Origin: DATFDN01 sp963756495
Lineage (GTDB): Bacteria; Pseudomonadota; Alphaproteobacteria; Acetobacterales; Acetobacteraceae
DNA length: 64,000 nt
Assembly: GCA_963756495.1 (NCBI GenBank)
Contig: CAVWNS010000014.1
Coordinates: 806,001-870,000, forward strand
Direction of reading: 5' to 3'
Positions 18,001-27,853 of this stretch are shown in pieces; the stretch's first letter is position 1, and each line of letters opens with the position of its first letter. The notes below the pieces were generated by a model. The model made no database searches, was not told the origin of the DNA, and saw only the letters and a program-made list of their open reading frames with translations. A program made the translations under genes and the position numbers.

Positions 18001-18351
18001 ACCGCGCTCAACCGCATCCGTCGCGCCAACCCGGCGCTGCACACCCATCTCGGCGTGCGCTTTTACACCGCGTTCAACGATCAGGTGCTGCTGTTCGGCA
18101 AGATGGCGGCAACGGGCGGGCGGGCGATGATCCTGGTGGCGATCAGCTTCGACCCGCACCGCGTGCAGGACGCGGCGATCGAGGTGCCGCTGTGGGAATG
18201 GGGACTGCCCGATGACGGCGCGGTCGCGGCGGAGGACCTGATGCGCGGGCACCGCTTCACCTGGCACGGCAAGACCCAGCGTGTCCGCCTCGATCCGGCC
18301 GACCTGCCGTTCGTGATCTGGCGCTTGGTCCCGCCCGGCGGCGCGGCATGA
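15069..18351 (+). CDS. glgE: Alpha-1,4-glucan:maltose-1-phosphate maltosyltransferase with N-terminal amylase-like extension, four apparent frameshifts
   Basis: Extends alpha-1,4-glucans using maltose-1-phosphate. Bridging +1 breaks near 15079, 15344, 15412 and 17724 gives about 1092 residues. The C-terminal 650 residues are classical GlgE: PAVDGGAFPVKR start of the N-domain, SWYEMFPRS, FPPIHPIGHTARKGRNN, nucleophile Asp in RIFRVDNPHTKPLPFW, acid Glu in FLAEAFTRP, and VNTPDINPYF. The first 440 or so residues form a degenerate second amylase-like barrel (DVVLDRVA, GFRCLHPDRV) that lacks the nucleophile. Start ATG 15069: homologous MAPK-IYHLHPL is restored by removing one a. It heads an operon whose next six genes all overlap. 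Confidence 0.9.
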
Positions 18352-21300
18352 ACGCACCCATCGCGCGCCCGCTGCCGCAGCCGGCGGCCGAGACCGCGCA
18401 GGACGACCGCGCCTGGTACAAGGACGCGATCATCTACCAGTTGCACGTCAAGTCGTTCTTCGATGCTAACAATGACGGTGTCGGAGATTTCGCCGGGCTG
18501 CTCGCCAAGCTCGACTATATCGCCGGGCTCGGCGTGACCGCGGTGTGGCTGCTGCCCTTTTATCCCTCGCCGCGGCTGGATGACGGCTACGACATCGGCG
18601 ACTATCGCGGCGTCCATCCCGACTACGGTCGGCTGTCGGATGTGCGGCGCTTCATCCATGCCGCCCACGAGCGGGGTCTGCGCGTCATCACCGAACTGGT
18701 GGTGAACCACACCTCCGACCAGCATCCGTGGTTCCAGCGTGCCCGTCGCGCCAAGCCGGGCTCCCCGCACCGCGAGTTCTACGTCTGGTCCGATACCGAC
18801 CAGCGCTACAGCGGCACGCGCGTCATCTTCCTCGACACCGAGAAGTCGAACTGGTCGTGGGACGCCGAGGCTGGCGCCTATTACTGGCACCGCTTCTACG
18901 CCCACCAGCCCGACCTCAATTTTGACAACCCGCGCGTGCTGCGCGAGGTGCTGTCGGTGATGCGCTTCTGGCTCGATCTCGGCGTGGACGGGCTGCGTCT
19001 CGACGCGGTCCCCTATCTGGTGGAGCGCGAGGGCACCAACAACGAGAACCTTCCCGAGACGCACGCCGTGCTGCGCAAGATCCGCGCCGCGGTCGAGGCG
19101 CAGTATCCCGACCGGATGCTGCTCGCCGAGGCCAACCAGTGGCCGGAGGACGTGAAGGAGTATTTCGGCGCCGACGACGAATGCCACATGGCATTCCACT
19201 TCCCGCTGATGCCGCGCATGTACATGGCGATCGCGCGCGAGGACCGGTTCCCGATCACCGACATCCTGCGCCAGACGCCTGCCATCCCGGAAAGCTGCCA
19301 GTGGGCCATCTTCCTGCGCAACCACGACGAGCTGACCCTGGAGATGGTCACCAACGCCGAGCGCGATTATTTATGGGAGACCTACGCCGCCGACCGGCGC
19401 GCGCGCATCAATCTCGGCATCCGTCGCCGCCTCACGCCGCTGCTGGAACGCGACCGGAGGCGGGTGGAGCTGATGAACTACCTGCTGTTCTCCATGCCGG
19501 GCACGCCGGTCATCTACTACGGCGACGAGATCGGGATGGGCGACAACTTCCATCTGGGCGACCGCGACGGCGTGCGCACGCCGATGCAGTGGTCGCCCGA
19601 CCGCAACGGCGGCTTTTCGCGCGCCGATCCCGCCTCGCTCGTGCTGCCGCCGATCATGGACCCGATCTACGGGTTCGACGCGGTGAACGTGGAGGCGCAG
19701 GACCGCGATCCGCACTCGCTGCTGAACTGGACCCGCCGCGTTCTCGCGGTGCGCCGCCAGCATCGCGCCTTCGGGCGCGGCGCCTTTCGGCTGCTCTATC
19801 CGAAGAACCGCAAGGTGCTGGCCTACCTGCGTGAGCACGAGGAGGAGACGCTGCTGTGCGTCGCCAATCTGGCGCACACGCCGCAGGCGGTGGAACTCGA
19901 TCTTTCGGAGTTCGTTGGCCGCACGCCGGTCGAACTGAACGGCGGCTCGGTGTTCCCCCCGATCGGCCAGCTCCTCTACCTGCTCACTCTGCCGCCCTAC
20001 GGCTTTTACTGGTTCGTTCTCGCCCGGGAGGCCGAGTGGCCCTCCTGGCATACCCCCGCGCCGGAGCCCATGCCCGAATTCCAGACCGTCGTCATCCGCC
20101 GTTCCCTCGCCGAGGCGCTGCGCGAGCAGCGCAGGCTCGTGGAACACGAGCTGCTGCCCGCCTACCTTTCCGTCCGCCGCTGGTTCGCCGCCAAGGATCA
20201 GAAGCTGACCGAAGCGCGGCTGGTCGCGATGACCGCGTTGCCCGACGCCGTGCGCGAGCTGCTGCTCGCCGAGATCGAGACGGACGGGGAAGCGGGGCCG
20301 GCGCGCTGGTTGCTGCCGCTTTCGGTGCTGTGGGAGGACGAGGCCAAATCCACGCCGCTGCCCGCCCAGCTCGCGCTGGCCCGGGTGCGTCGCGTGAGCC
20401 GGGTTGGGCTGCTGACCGACGGGTTCGCCCTTCCGGCCTTCGTGCGCTCCGTCATGGACGGCTTCGCCGCCGATACGCGCGTGCCCGCGGAAGGCGGCGA
20501 AATCCGTTTCGAACCGACCGAGCGGATGCGCGACATCAGCCTCGCGCCGGACGCCGAGATCACCTGGCTGTCAGCGGAGCAGTCCAACAGCTCGCTCATC
20601 GTCGGCGACGCCGCGATGGTGAAGCTGTTCCGCCGCGTCATTGGCGGCCCGCACCCGGAAGCGGAGATGGGCCGCTACCTCACCGAGCACGGCTTCGCGC
20701 ACACGCCGGCACTGCTGGGTGAGATGGTGCGCGTCGGCGCCGACGGGACGCGTCACACGCTCGCGGTGGCGCAGGCGTTCATCCGCAACCAGGGCGATGC
20801 CTGGACCTGGATGCTGGACTGGATGATGCGCTCGCTGTCGGATCTCTCGCCGGCCGGCGATGCCGAAGCCGTCGCGACGCCGCCGGATACGTTCGCCGAC
20901 GGCGAGGCGATCGCGAGCGTGATCGGCCAGCGCCTTGGCGAGATGCACGCCGTGCTCGCGCGCGAGACCGACGCGCCGGACTTCGCGCCCGAGCGGGCCG
21001 ACGAGGGCGTGCTCGATCGCTGGGCGGGCGATGTGGAGGCGCAGATCGACGCCGCCCTGCGCGCCCTCGGCACCGCGAAGCCGACCTTGGAACCGCAGGC
21101 GGCGGCCGAGGCCGATGCGCTGCGCAGGGCCCGTGCGCGGCTGGTCGAGGGGGCGCGCGGGCTCGCCCGCCAGGGCGCCGGGGTGGCGCTGACCCGCATC
21201 CACGGCGACCTGCATCTCGGCCAGATGCTGGTCTCCTCGGGCGATGTCTACATCATCGATTTCGAGGGTGAGCCCGCCCGGCCGCTGACACAGCGCCGCG

Positions 21301-21662
21301 CCAAGACCAGCCCGATGCGCGACCTCGCCGGGGTCATCCGCTCGTTCGACTACGCGGCCGCCGTGGTGCGGCGCAAGAGCCGCGACGCGCACGCCCATCT
21401 GTCCGAGGACCGGCGCGAGGCGTTCCTGGCGGAGTTCCTCGACCGCGCCAACGCCTGTTTCCTGGCCGGCTATCGCGCGCTCGCCCCGCATGGCGACGAC
21501 GTGGCGGAGGCGGCGCTGCTGCGGTTGTTCCTGATCGAGAAGGCCGCCTACGAGATCGCTTACGAGGCCGCCAACCGGCCCGTCTGGATCGACGTGCCGC
21601 TGCACGGGCTGGCACGCATCGCCGACGAGGTGCTGGCGCCGGACCGACAGGAAGCCGCGTGA
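18348..21662 (+). CDS. treS: Trehalose synthase / maltokinase fusion
   Basis: 1104-residue bifunctional enzyme, intact. Residues 1-550 are a GH13 trehalose synthase (trehalose to maltose): IIYQLHVKSFFDANNDGVGD, nucleophile near residue 219 in DGLRLDAVPYLVEREGTNNE, acid in LLAEANQWPEDV, LRNHDELTLEMV. Residues about 570-1104 are a maltokinase (maltose plus ATP to maltose-1-phosphate) with a protein-kinase-like fold: catalytic loop IHGDLHLGQM and metal site IIDFEGEP. The product feeds GlgE, whose stop it overlaps (ATGA). Fusion of TreS with Mak is common in GlgE-pathway proteobacteria. Confidence 0.95.
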   Translation: MNAPIARPLPQPAAETAQDDRAWYKDAIIYQLHVKSFFDANNDGVGDFAGLLAKLDYIAGLGVTAVWLLPFYPSPRLDDGYDIGDYRGVHPDYGRLSDVRRFIHAAHERGLRVITELVVNHTSDQHPWFQRARRAKPGSPHREFYVWSDTDQRYSGTRVIFLDTEKSNWSWDAEAGAYYWHRFYAHQPDLNFDNPRVLREVLSVMRFWLDLGVDGLRLDAVPYLVEREGTNNENLPETHAVLRKIRAAVEAQYPDRMLLAEANQWPEDVKEYFGADDECHMAFHFPLMPRMYMAIAREDRFPITDILRQTPAIPESCQWAIFLRNHDELTLEMVTNAERDYLWETYAADRRARINLGIRRRLTPLLERDRRRVELMNYLLFSMPGTPVIYYGDEIGMGDNFHLGDRDGVRTPMQWSPDRNGGFSRADPASLVLPPIMDPIYGFDAVNVEAQDRDPHSLLNWTRRVLAVRRQHRAFGRGAFRLLYPKNRKVLAYLREHEEETLLCVANLAHTPQAVELDLSEFVGRTPVELNGGSVFPPIGQLLYLLTLPPYGFYWFVLAREAEWPSWHTPAPEPMPEFQTVVIRRSLAEALREQRRLVEHELLPAYLSVRRWFAAKDQKLTEARLVAMTALPDAVRELLLAEIETDGEAGPARWLLPLSVLWEDEAKSTPLPAQLALARVRRVSRVGLLTDGFALPAFVRSVMDGFAADTRVPAEGGEIRFEPTERMRDISLAPDAEITWLSAEQSNSSLIVGDAAMVKLFRRVIGGPHPEAEMGRYLTEHGFAHTPALLGEMVRVGADGTRHTLAVAQAFIRNQGDAWTWMLDWMMRSLSDLSPAGDAEAVATPPDTFADGEAIASVIGQRLGEMHAVLARETDAPDFAPERADEGVLDRWAGDVEAQIDAALRALGTAKPTLEPQAAAEADALRRARARLVEGARGLARQGAGVALTRIHGDLHLGQMLVSSGDVYIIDFEGEPARPLTQRRAKTSPMRDLAGVIRSFDYAAAVVRRKSRDAHAHLSEDRREAFLAEFLDRANACFLAGYRALAPHGDDVAEAALLRLFLIEKAAYEIAYEAANRPVWIDVPLHGLARIADEVLAPDRQEAA

Positions 21663-23872
21663 TGGATGGCGGCTTCCCGGCGGCCCTGCCGCTCGATCCC
21701 GCACTGGCCGATGCGCTCGCCCATGCGCGCCTAAAAGACCCGTTCGCCGTGCTCGGCCCGCATGAGGGCCCGCATGGGCGTCTGGTGCGTGCCTTCCTGC
21801 CCGGCGCGGGGCGCGTCGAGGTCGTCTCGCGCGACGGCGCGCGCCGCCTGGGCGTGCTGACCTCCGGCGAGCCCCCCGGGCTGTTCGCCGGTCGGGTCGA
21901 TACTGCTGAGCCCTACCTGCTGCGCATCCAGTGGCCCGGCGCGGTGCAGGAGACCGAGGACCCGTACTCGTTCGGCCTGCTGCTCGGTGACCTCGACATC
22001 TACCTGTTCAACGAGGGACGGCATTTCGAGCTGGCCTTCGCGCTCGGCGCGCGGCCGATGACCATCGACGGCGTCGCCGGCGTGCGCTTCGCCGTCTGGG
22101 CGCCGAACGCGCGTGCGGTCTCCGTGGTCGGCGACTTCAACACCTGGGACGAGCGCCGCCACCCGATGCGCGCGCGCCAGGGCGCCGGCGTGTGGGAGCT
22201 GTTCGTGCCGCGCATCGGCCCTGGGGTGCGCTACAAATACGCGATCGTCGGCCCGGACGGGGCGCGCCAGCCGCTGAAGGCCGACCCGCTCGCCCGCCAG
22301 ACCGAGGCGCCGCCCGCCACCGCGTCTGTCGTCGCCGACTGCATCCCCTTCGCCTGGAGCGACGAGGCGTGGATGGCGGCGCGCGCCGAGCACCAGCGGG
22401 CCGACGCGCCGATCGCGATCTACGAGGTGCATCCAGGCTCCTGGCTGCGTCCGGCCGCCGACGACCCAACCCGTTTTCCCACATGGGACGATCTGACCGC
22501 GCGTCTGGTGCCCTACGTCAAGGACATGGGCTTCACCCATGTCGAGATGCTGCCCATCACCGAGCATCCGTTCACCGGCTCCTGGGGCTACCAGCCGTTG
22601 TCGCTGTTCGCTCCCAGCGCGCGCTTCGGCCCGCCCGAGGGCTTCGCGCGCTTCGTCGATGCCTGCCACCGCGCCGGCATCGGCGTCATCATCGATTGGG
22701 TGCCGGCGCATTTCCCCACCGACGCGCACGGGCTCGCGCGCTTCGACGGCACCGCGCTCTACGAGCATCTCGATCCGCGCGAAGGCTATCATCAGGACTG
22801 GAACACCTACATCTACAACCTCGGCCGTCGTGAGGTGCAGGGCTTCCTGATCGCGAGCGCGACCCACTGGCTGGAGCACTACCACGTCGACGGACTGCGC
22901 GTGGATGCGGTCGCCTCCATGCTCTACCGTGACTACAGCCGCGCGGAAGGACAGTGGATTCCGAACATCTATGGCGGTCGGGAGAACCTGGAGTCGATCG
23001 GCTTCCTGCGCCACCTCAACAGCGTGGTGCCCGAACGCTGCCCCGGCGCGGTCACCATCGCCGAGGAATCGACCGCCTGGCCGGGCGTGACGCGCCCCGC
23101 CGCCGATGGCGGGCTCGGCTTCGACTACAAGTGGAACATGGGGTGGATGCACGACACGCTCCGCTACATCGAGACCGATCCCATCCACCGCCGCTGGCAC
23201 CACAACGACCTGACCTTCGGGCTGATCTACGCCTTCTCCGAGAAGTTCGTGCTGCCGCTCTCGCATGACGAGGTGGTGCACGGGAAGGGATCGCTGATCG
23301 CCAAGATGCCGGGCGATGCCTGGCAGCGCCTGGCCAATCTGCGCGCCTATCTCGGTTTCATGTGGTCGCATCCGGGCAAGAAGCTGCTGTTCATGGGCTG
23401 CGAGTTCGCGCAGGAGCGCGAATGGAGCCACGACCGCGAGCTTGACTGGTGGCTGCTGGACGTTCCGGCCCATCGCGGCATGCAGCGCCTGGTACGCGAT
23501 CTCAACCGCCTCTACGCCCAGGAACGCGCGCTGCACGAGTACGACGCCCATCCCGCCGGCTTCCGCTGGGTCGTGGGCGATGACAGCGCGAACTCGGTGT
23601 TCGCCTATCTCCGCTTCGGCGCGGGCGACGTCGCGCCGGTGCTCGCCGTGTGCAACATGACCCCGGTGCCGCGCGAGGCGTATCGGGTCGGCGTGCCGCA
23701 GGGCGGGTTCTGGCGCGAGGTGCTGAACTCGGACTCCGCCCTCTATGGCGGCGCCGACATCGGCAATGCCGGCGGCGTGCAGGCCGAGCCGATGCCCGCG
23801 CACGGCGAGGAGCAGTCGCTCGTGCTGAATCTGCCGCCGCTCGCGACCGTGCTGCTCCGCGCCGGCGGATGA
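21662..23872 (+). CDS. glgB: 1,4-alpha-glucan branching enzyme
   Basis: 736-residue GH13 branching enzyme that introduces alpha-1,6 branches into the GlgE product. N-terminal CBM48 modules (residues 1-210, with VWAPNARAVSVVGDFNTWD) precede the barrel: YEVHPGSWLR, nucleophile Asp about 415 in DGLRVDAVASMLY, acid in TIAEESTAWPG, LPLSHDEVVHGKGSL. The all-beta C-domain ends in NLPPLATVLLRAG. ATG 21662 shares one base with the TreS stop (TGATG); a GTG at 21659 is a possible alternative. Intact reading frame. Confidence 0.95.
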   Translation: MDGGFPAALPLDPALADALAHARLKDPFAVLGPHEGPHGRLVRAFLPGAGRVEVVSRDGARRLGVLTSGEPPGLFAGRVDTAEPYLLRIQWPGAVQETEDPYSFGLLLGDLDIYLFNEGRHFELAFALGARPMTIDGVAGVRFAVWAPNARAVSVVGDFNTWDERRHPMRARQGAGVWELFVPRIGPGVRYKYAIVGPDGARQPLKADPLARQTEAPPATASVVADCIPFAWSDEAWMAARAEHQRADAPIAIYEVHPGSWLRPAADDPTRFPTWDDLTARLVPYVKDMGFTHVEMLPITEHPFTGSWGYQPLSLFAPSARFGPPEGFARFVDACHRAGIGVIIDWVPAHFPTDAHGLARFDGTALYEHLDPREGYHQDWNTYIYNLGRREVQGFLIASATHWLEHYHVDGLRVDAVASMLYRDYSRAEGQWIPNIYGGRENLESIGFLRHLNSVVPERCPGAVTIAEESTAWPGVTRPAADGGLGFDYKWNMGWMHDTLRYIETDPIHRRWHHNDLTFGLIYAFSEKFVLPLSHDEVVHGKGSLIAKMPGDAWQRLANLRAYLGFMWSHPGKKLLFMGCEFAQEREWSHDRELDWWLLDVPAHRGMQRLVRDLNRLYAQERALHEYDAHPAGFRWVVGDDSANSVFAYLRFGAGDVAPVLAVCNMTPVPREAYRVGVPQGGFWREVLNSDSALYGGADIGNAGGVQAEPMPAHGEEQSLVLNLPPLATVLLRAGG

Positions 23873-26074
23873 CGGCGACGGACGAGGCGTACGGGGCGGG
23901 AAGGGGGCGTCTCGGTCTGCCCCCTTTTCCGGACGCGCTATTGGCCGGACGCAGTTGGCCGATCGGTACGACCTGGGACGGGCTCGGCGTCAATTTCGCC
24001 GTCTTCTCCGCTCATGCCGAACGCATCGACCTCTGTCTGTTCGATCCGTCCGGCCGGCGCGAGATCGCGCGCTACACGCTGCCCGAATACACCGATCAGG
24101 TCTGGCACGGCTACCTGCCCGATTCCGGGCCGGGGCTCGTGTACGGGCTGCGCGCCTACGGCCCCTACGAGCCCGGGCGCGGGCATCGCTTCAACCCGCA
24201 CAAGCTGCTGCTCGACCCGTACGCACGCGCGCTGCGCGGCGAGATCCGCTGGTCCGATGCGTTGTATGGCTATCGTGCGCACGCGAGGCGCGAGGACCTG
24301 TCCTTCGATCGACGCGACAGCGCCGCCTACATGCCGAAGGCGGTCGTCACCGACGAAGCCTTCTCCTGGGGCGAGGACCGGCCGCCCGGTGTCGCATGGT
24401 CCGACACGGTGATCTATGAAGCGCATGTGCGCGGGCTGACGATGCTGCGCGAGGACATCGCGCCCGAGTTGCGCGGCACCTTCGCGGCCCTGGCCGACCC
24501 GCGAATCATCGCGCATCTGTCGCGCTTGGGCGTCACCGCGATCGAGCTGCTGCCCGTGCATGCCTTCGCGCAGGACCGCTTCCTGATCCGCCGCGGCCTG
24601 CGCAACTACTGGGGCTACAGCACGCTCGGCTTCTTCGCCCCCGAACCGGCCTATCTCGCCAGTGGCACTGCGCACGAGATGCGCCGGGCGGTGCGGCGCC
24701 TGCACGCGGCCGGGATCGAGGTGATCCTCGACGTGGTCTACAATCACACCGCCGAGGGCGACGAAACAGGCCCGACGTTGAGCTTTCGCGGGCTCGATAA
24801 CGCGAGCTACTACCGTCTCGCGCCGGACGATCGCCGCCGCTCGGTGGACGACACCGGCACCGGCAACACGCTCGACCTGTCGCACCCGCGCGTGCTGCAG
24901 ATGGTGATGGATTCGCTGCGCTACTGGGCGCAGTCGTTCCACGTCGACGGGTTCCGCTTCGACCTATCGGCGACGCTGGGACGCGAGGCGCGCGACTTCG
25001 ACCCTGGCGCGGGCTTCTTCGACGCCATCCGTCAGGACCCCGTGCTGGCGCCGATGAAGCTGATCGCCGAGCCCTGGGACATCGGGCCGGGTGGCTACCG
25101 GTTGGGCCAGCACCCGCCGGGCTTCGCCGAGTGGAACGACCGCTTCCGCGACGGGGTGCGCCGGTTCTGGCGCGGCGATGCAGGCCAGCGGCCCGAGATC
25201 GCCGCCCGCCTCGTGGGATCGGCCGACATCTTCAACCATGCCGGCCGCCGCCCCTGGGCCTCGGTCAACTACGCGGCCTGCCATGACGGCTTCACCCTGG
25301 CCGATCTCGTCGCCTACGAGCGCAAGCACAACGAGGCGAACCAGGAGGGCAACCGCGACGGGTCCGACGCCAACTGGTCGCGCAATTGGGGCATCGAGGG
25401 TCCGACGACCGACCCGGCGATTCGCGCGACCCGCGCGCGGGTGCGCCGCGCGATGCTGGCGAGCGTGTTTTTTTCCGACGGCACGCCGATGCTGCTGGGC
25501 GGCGACGAGTTCGGGCGCGGACAGCAGGGCAACAACAATCGCGTACTGCCAGGACAACGAGATATCCTGGTTCGACTGGAGCGAGGCGGACTCGCCCGAG
25601 AGCAGCGCCCTCGCCGCCTTCGTGGCTCGGCTGATCGCGCTGCGCCGCGCCCACCCGGCGCTGCGCGCGACACGGCATCGCGAAGGGCGGCCCGTGACGG
25701 TGTCCGGCATTCTCGACATCGCGTGGTTCGACGAGCGCGGCTGTATCCTGGCGCCGGAAGCATGGAACGATCCGGAGGAGCGGACGTTGGTGCTGCGCCG
25801 CGCCGCGCGGCTCCCTGACGGGCGAGTACCCATGCTCACGCTGATGCTGAACCCCACGGGCGAGGACCGCGGCTTCACGCTGCCGGAGCCGCGCAGTCCC
25901 ACCCGGATGCTGCTGGACACCGCCGAGCCCGACGCGGCGGCGCGCGCCATCGCGCACGACGAACCCGTGCTGGTGCCGGCCCATTCCGCCGTGCTTGTGG
26001 ACTCGGACGCGATCGAGGGTGCCTCCACCGAGGCCGATCCCGTCGAGACCGGCGCCAGCGAGGCCAGCCCATGA
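23869..26074 (+). CDS. glgX: Glycogen debranching enzyme, one apparent frameshift
   Basis: Hydrolyses alpha-1,6 linkages of short branches in glucan, releasing maltooligosaccharides for MalQ, TreY and TreZ. About 734 residues. CBM48-like N-domain (GTTWDGLGVNFAVFSAHAER), then barrel motifs RGLRNYWGYSTLGFFAPE, DVVYNHTAEGD, nucleophile in HVDGFRFDLSATLGR, acid in LIAEPWDIGPGGY and CHDGFTLADLV. One frame change at about 25543: dropping a g from aatcgcgtactgc restores Asn-Asn-Arg-Tyr-Cys-Gln-Asp-Asn-Glu, the conserved GlgX segment. ATGA overlaps on both sides. Confidence 0.9.
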
Positions 26075-27853
26075 CGGCCCATTTCGCCCGCGACCTCGGT
26101 TTCGGCGCCACCATCCTGCCCGACGGGCGCACGCGCTTCCGGCTATGGGCGCCGGCACAGCAGGAGGTCGCCTTGGCGATCGAGGACGGCTCCGCCGGCC
26201 CGGCCTCCACCATGGCGATGCGACGCGCGCCGGACGGCTGGTTCGTCGCCGAGGCGCCCGGTGGCGCGGGCATCCGCTATCGCTATCGGCTGGGGGATGG
26301 CACGCTAGTCCCCGACCCCGCGTCGCGCTTCCAGCCCGAGGACGTGCATGGCCCGAGCCAGGTCGTCGATCCGCGCGCGTATGCGTGGCGGCACGCGGGC
26401 TGGGCTGGGCGGCCCTGGCACGAGGTGGTGCTGTACGAGGCCCATGCCGGGTGTCTCGGCGGCTTCGCCGGCTGTCGCGCGCGCGTTGCCGGCGCTGAAG
26501 GCGCTTGGGGTCACGGCGGTCGAGCTGATGCCGATCGCGGACTTTCCGGGCCGGCACAACTGGGGCTACGACGGCGTGCTGCCCTTCGCCCCCGACAGCG
26601 CGTACGGCACGCCCGACGAGCTGAAGGCGCTGATCGATGCAGCGCACGGGCTCGGCATGATGATGTTCCTCGACGTCGTCTACAACCACTTCGGACCGGA
26701 CGGAAACTACCTCGGCCTTTACGCGCCCCAGGTGTTCCGCGACGACATCCACACGCCCTGGGGCGGCGCGATCGACTTCCGCCGTCCCGAGGTGCGGCGC
26801 TTCTTCACCGAGAATGCGCTCTACTGGCTCGACGAGTACCGCTTCGACGGGCTGCGCCTCGATGCGGTCCACGAGATCTCCGATCCCGGCTGGCTGGACG
26901 AGATGGCCGACGAGGTGCGGCAGCTCGCCGGATCGGGCCGGCACGTGCATCTCGTGCTCGAGAACGAGCGCAACGAGGCGAGCCATCTGATGCGCGACAT
27001 CGACGCGCAGTGGAACGACGACGGGCACCACGCCTTCCACGTCCTGCTGACCGGCGAGGACGGCGGCTACTACAAGGATTATGCCGATGCCGGCGCCGCC
27101 GGGCTGGCGCGGGTGATGGCCGAGGGGTTCTTCTTCCAGGGCCAGATGTCGGCCCACCGCGGCAAGCCGCGCGGCACGCCCAGCAAGGACCTGCCGACGA
27201 CCGCCTTCGTGCTGTTCCTGCAAAACCACGACCAGATCGGCAACCGCGCCTTCGGCGAGCGGCTGACGACGCTGGCCGAACCGGCGGCGCTGGAGGCGGC
27301 GATCGCGGCGCAGTTTCTTTGCCCGCAAATCCCGATGATCTTCATGGGCGAGGAGGTCGCCTCGCCGACGCCCTTCCTGTTCTTCACCGACCACAACCCC
27401 GAGCTTGGCCGGCTGGTGCGCGAGGGCCGACGCAAGGAGTTCGCCCATTTTCCCGCCTTCTCCGATCCCGAGAAGCGCGAGCGCATCCCCGACCCGAACG
27501 CGCCCGCGACGTTCGCGGCATCGGTGCCACGACCCGATCCGGCGCTGGGCGAGCACCGGCAGGCGCTCTATCGGCGCCTGATCGCGATCCGGATGCGCGA
27601 GATCGCGCCCGAGATCGAGCGTGCCCGCAGCATCGACGCCCGCCCGCTCGGCAGCGCCGCCATCGAGGCTCGCTGGCGGCTGGGCGATCGCGGCGTGCTC
27701 AGCCTGGCGGTGAATCTGGGCGCCGCCTCGGTCGCGCTGCCTCCGCCCACGGGGCGGCTGCTGTTCGCCGCGCCGGATGCGGCCGGCGGGCGTGCGGCGA
27801 CGGGCGAGCTGCCCGCCCATTCCTGCGTGGCCTTCCTGGACCCGGCGGCATGA
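26071..27853 (+). CDS. treZ: Malto-oligosyltrehalose trehalohydrolase, one apparent frameshift
   Basis: Releases trehalose from the maltooligosyltrehalose made by TreY. About 593 residues, usual for TreZ. N-terminal CBM48-like domain (FRLWAPAQQEVALAIED), then ELMPIADFPGRHNWGYDGV, DVVYNHFGPDGNYL, nucleophile in RFDGLRLDAVHEISD, acid in LVLENERNEA and the TreZ-specific QNHDQIGNRAFGERL. The frame changes by +1 near 26451, in the linker before the first barrel strand, and both halves are unmistakably TreZ. It starts in the GlgX stop and ends in the malQ start. Confidence 0.9.

Noticed and set aside
21731..23803. 690-residue minus-strand frame under glgB
   Set aside because: Shadow; glgB has all catalytic motifs in the other strand.
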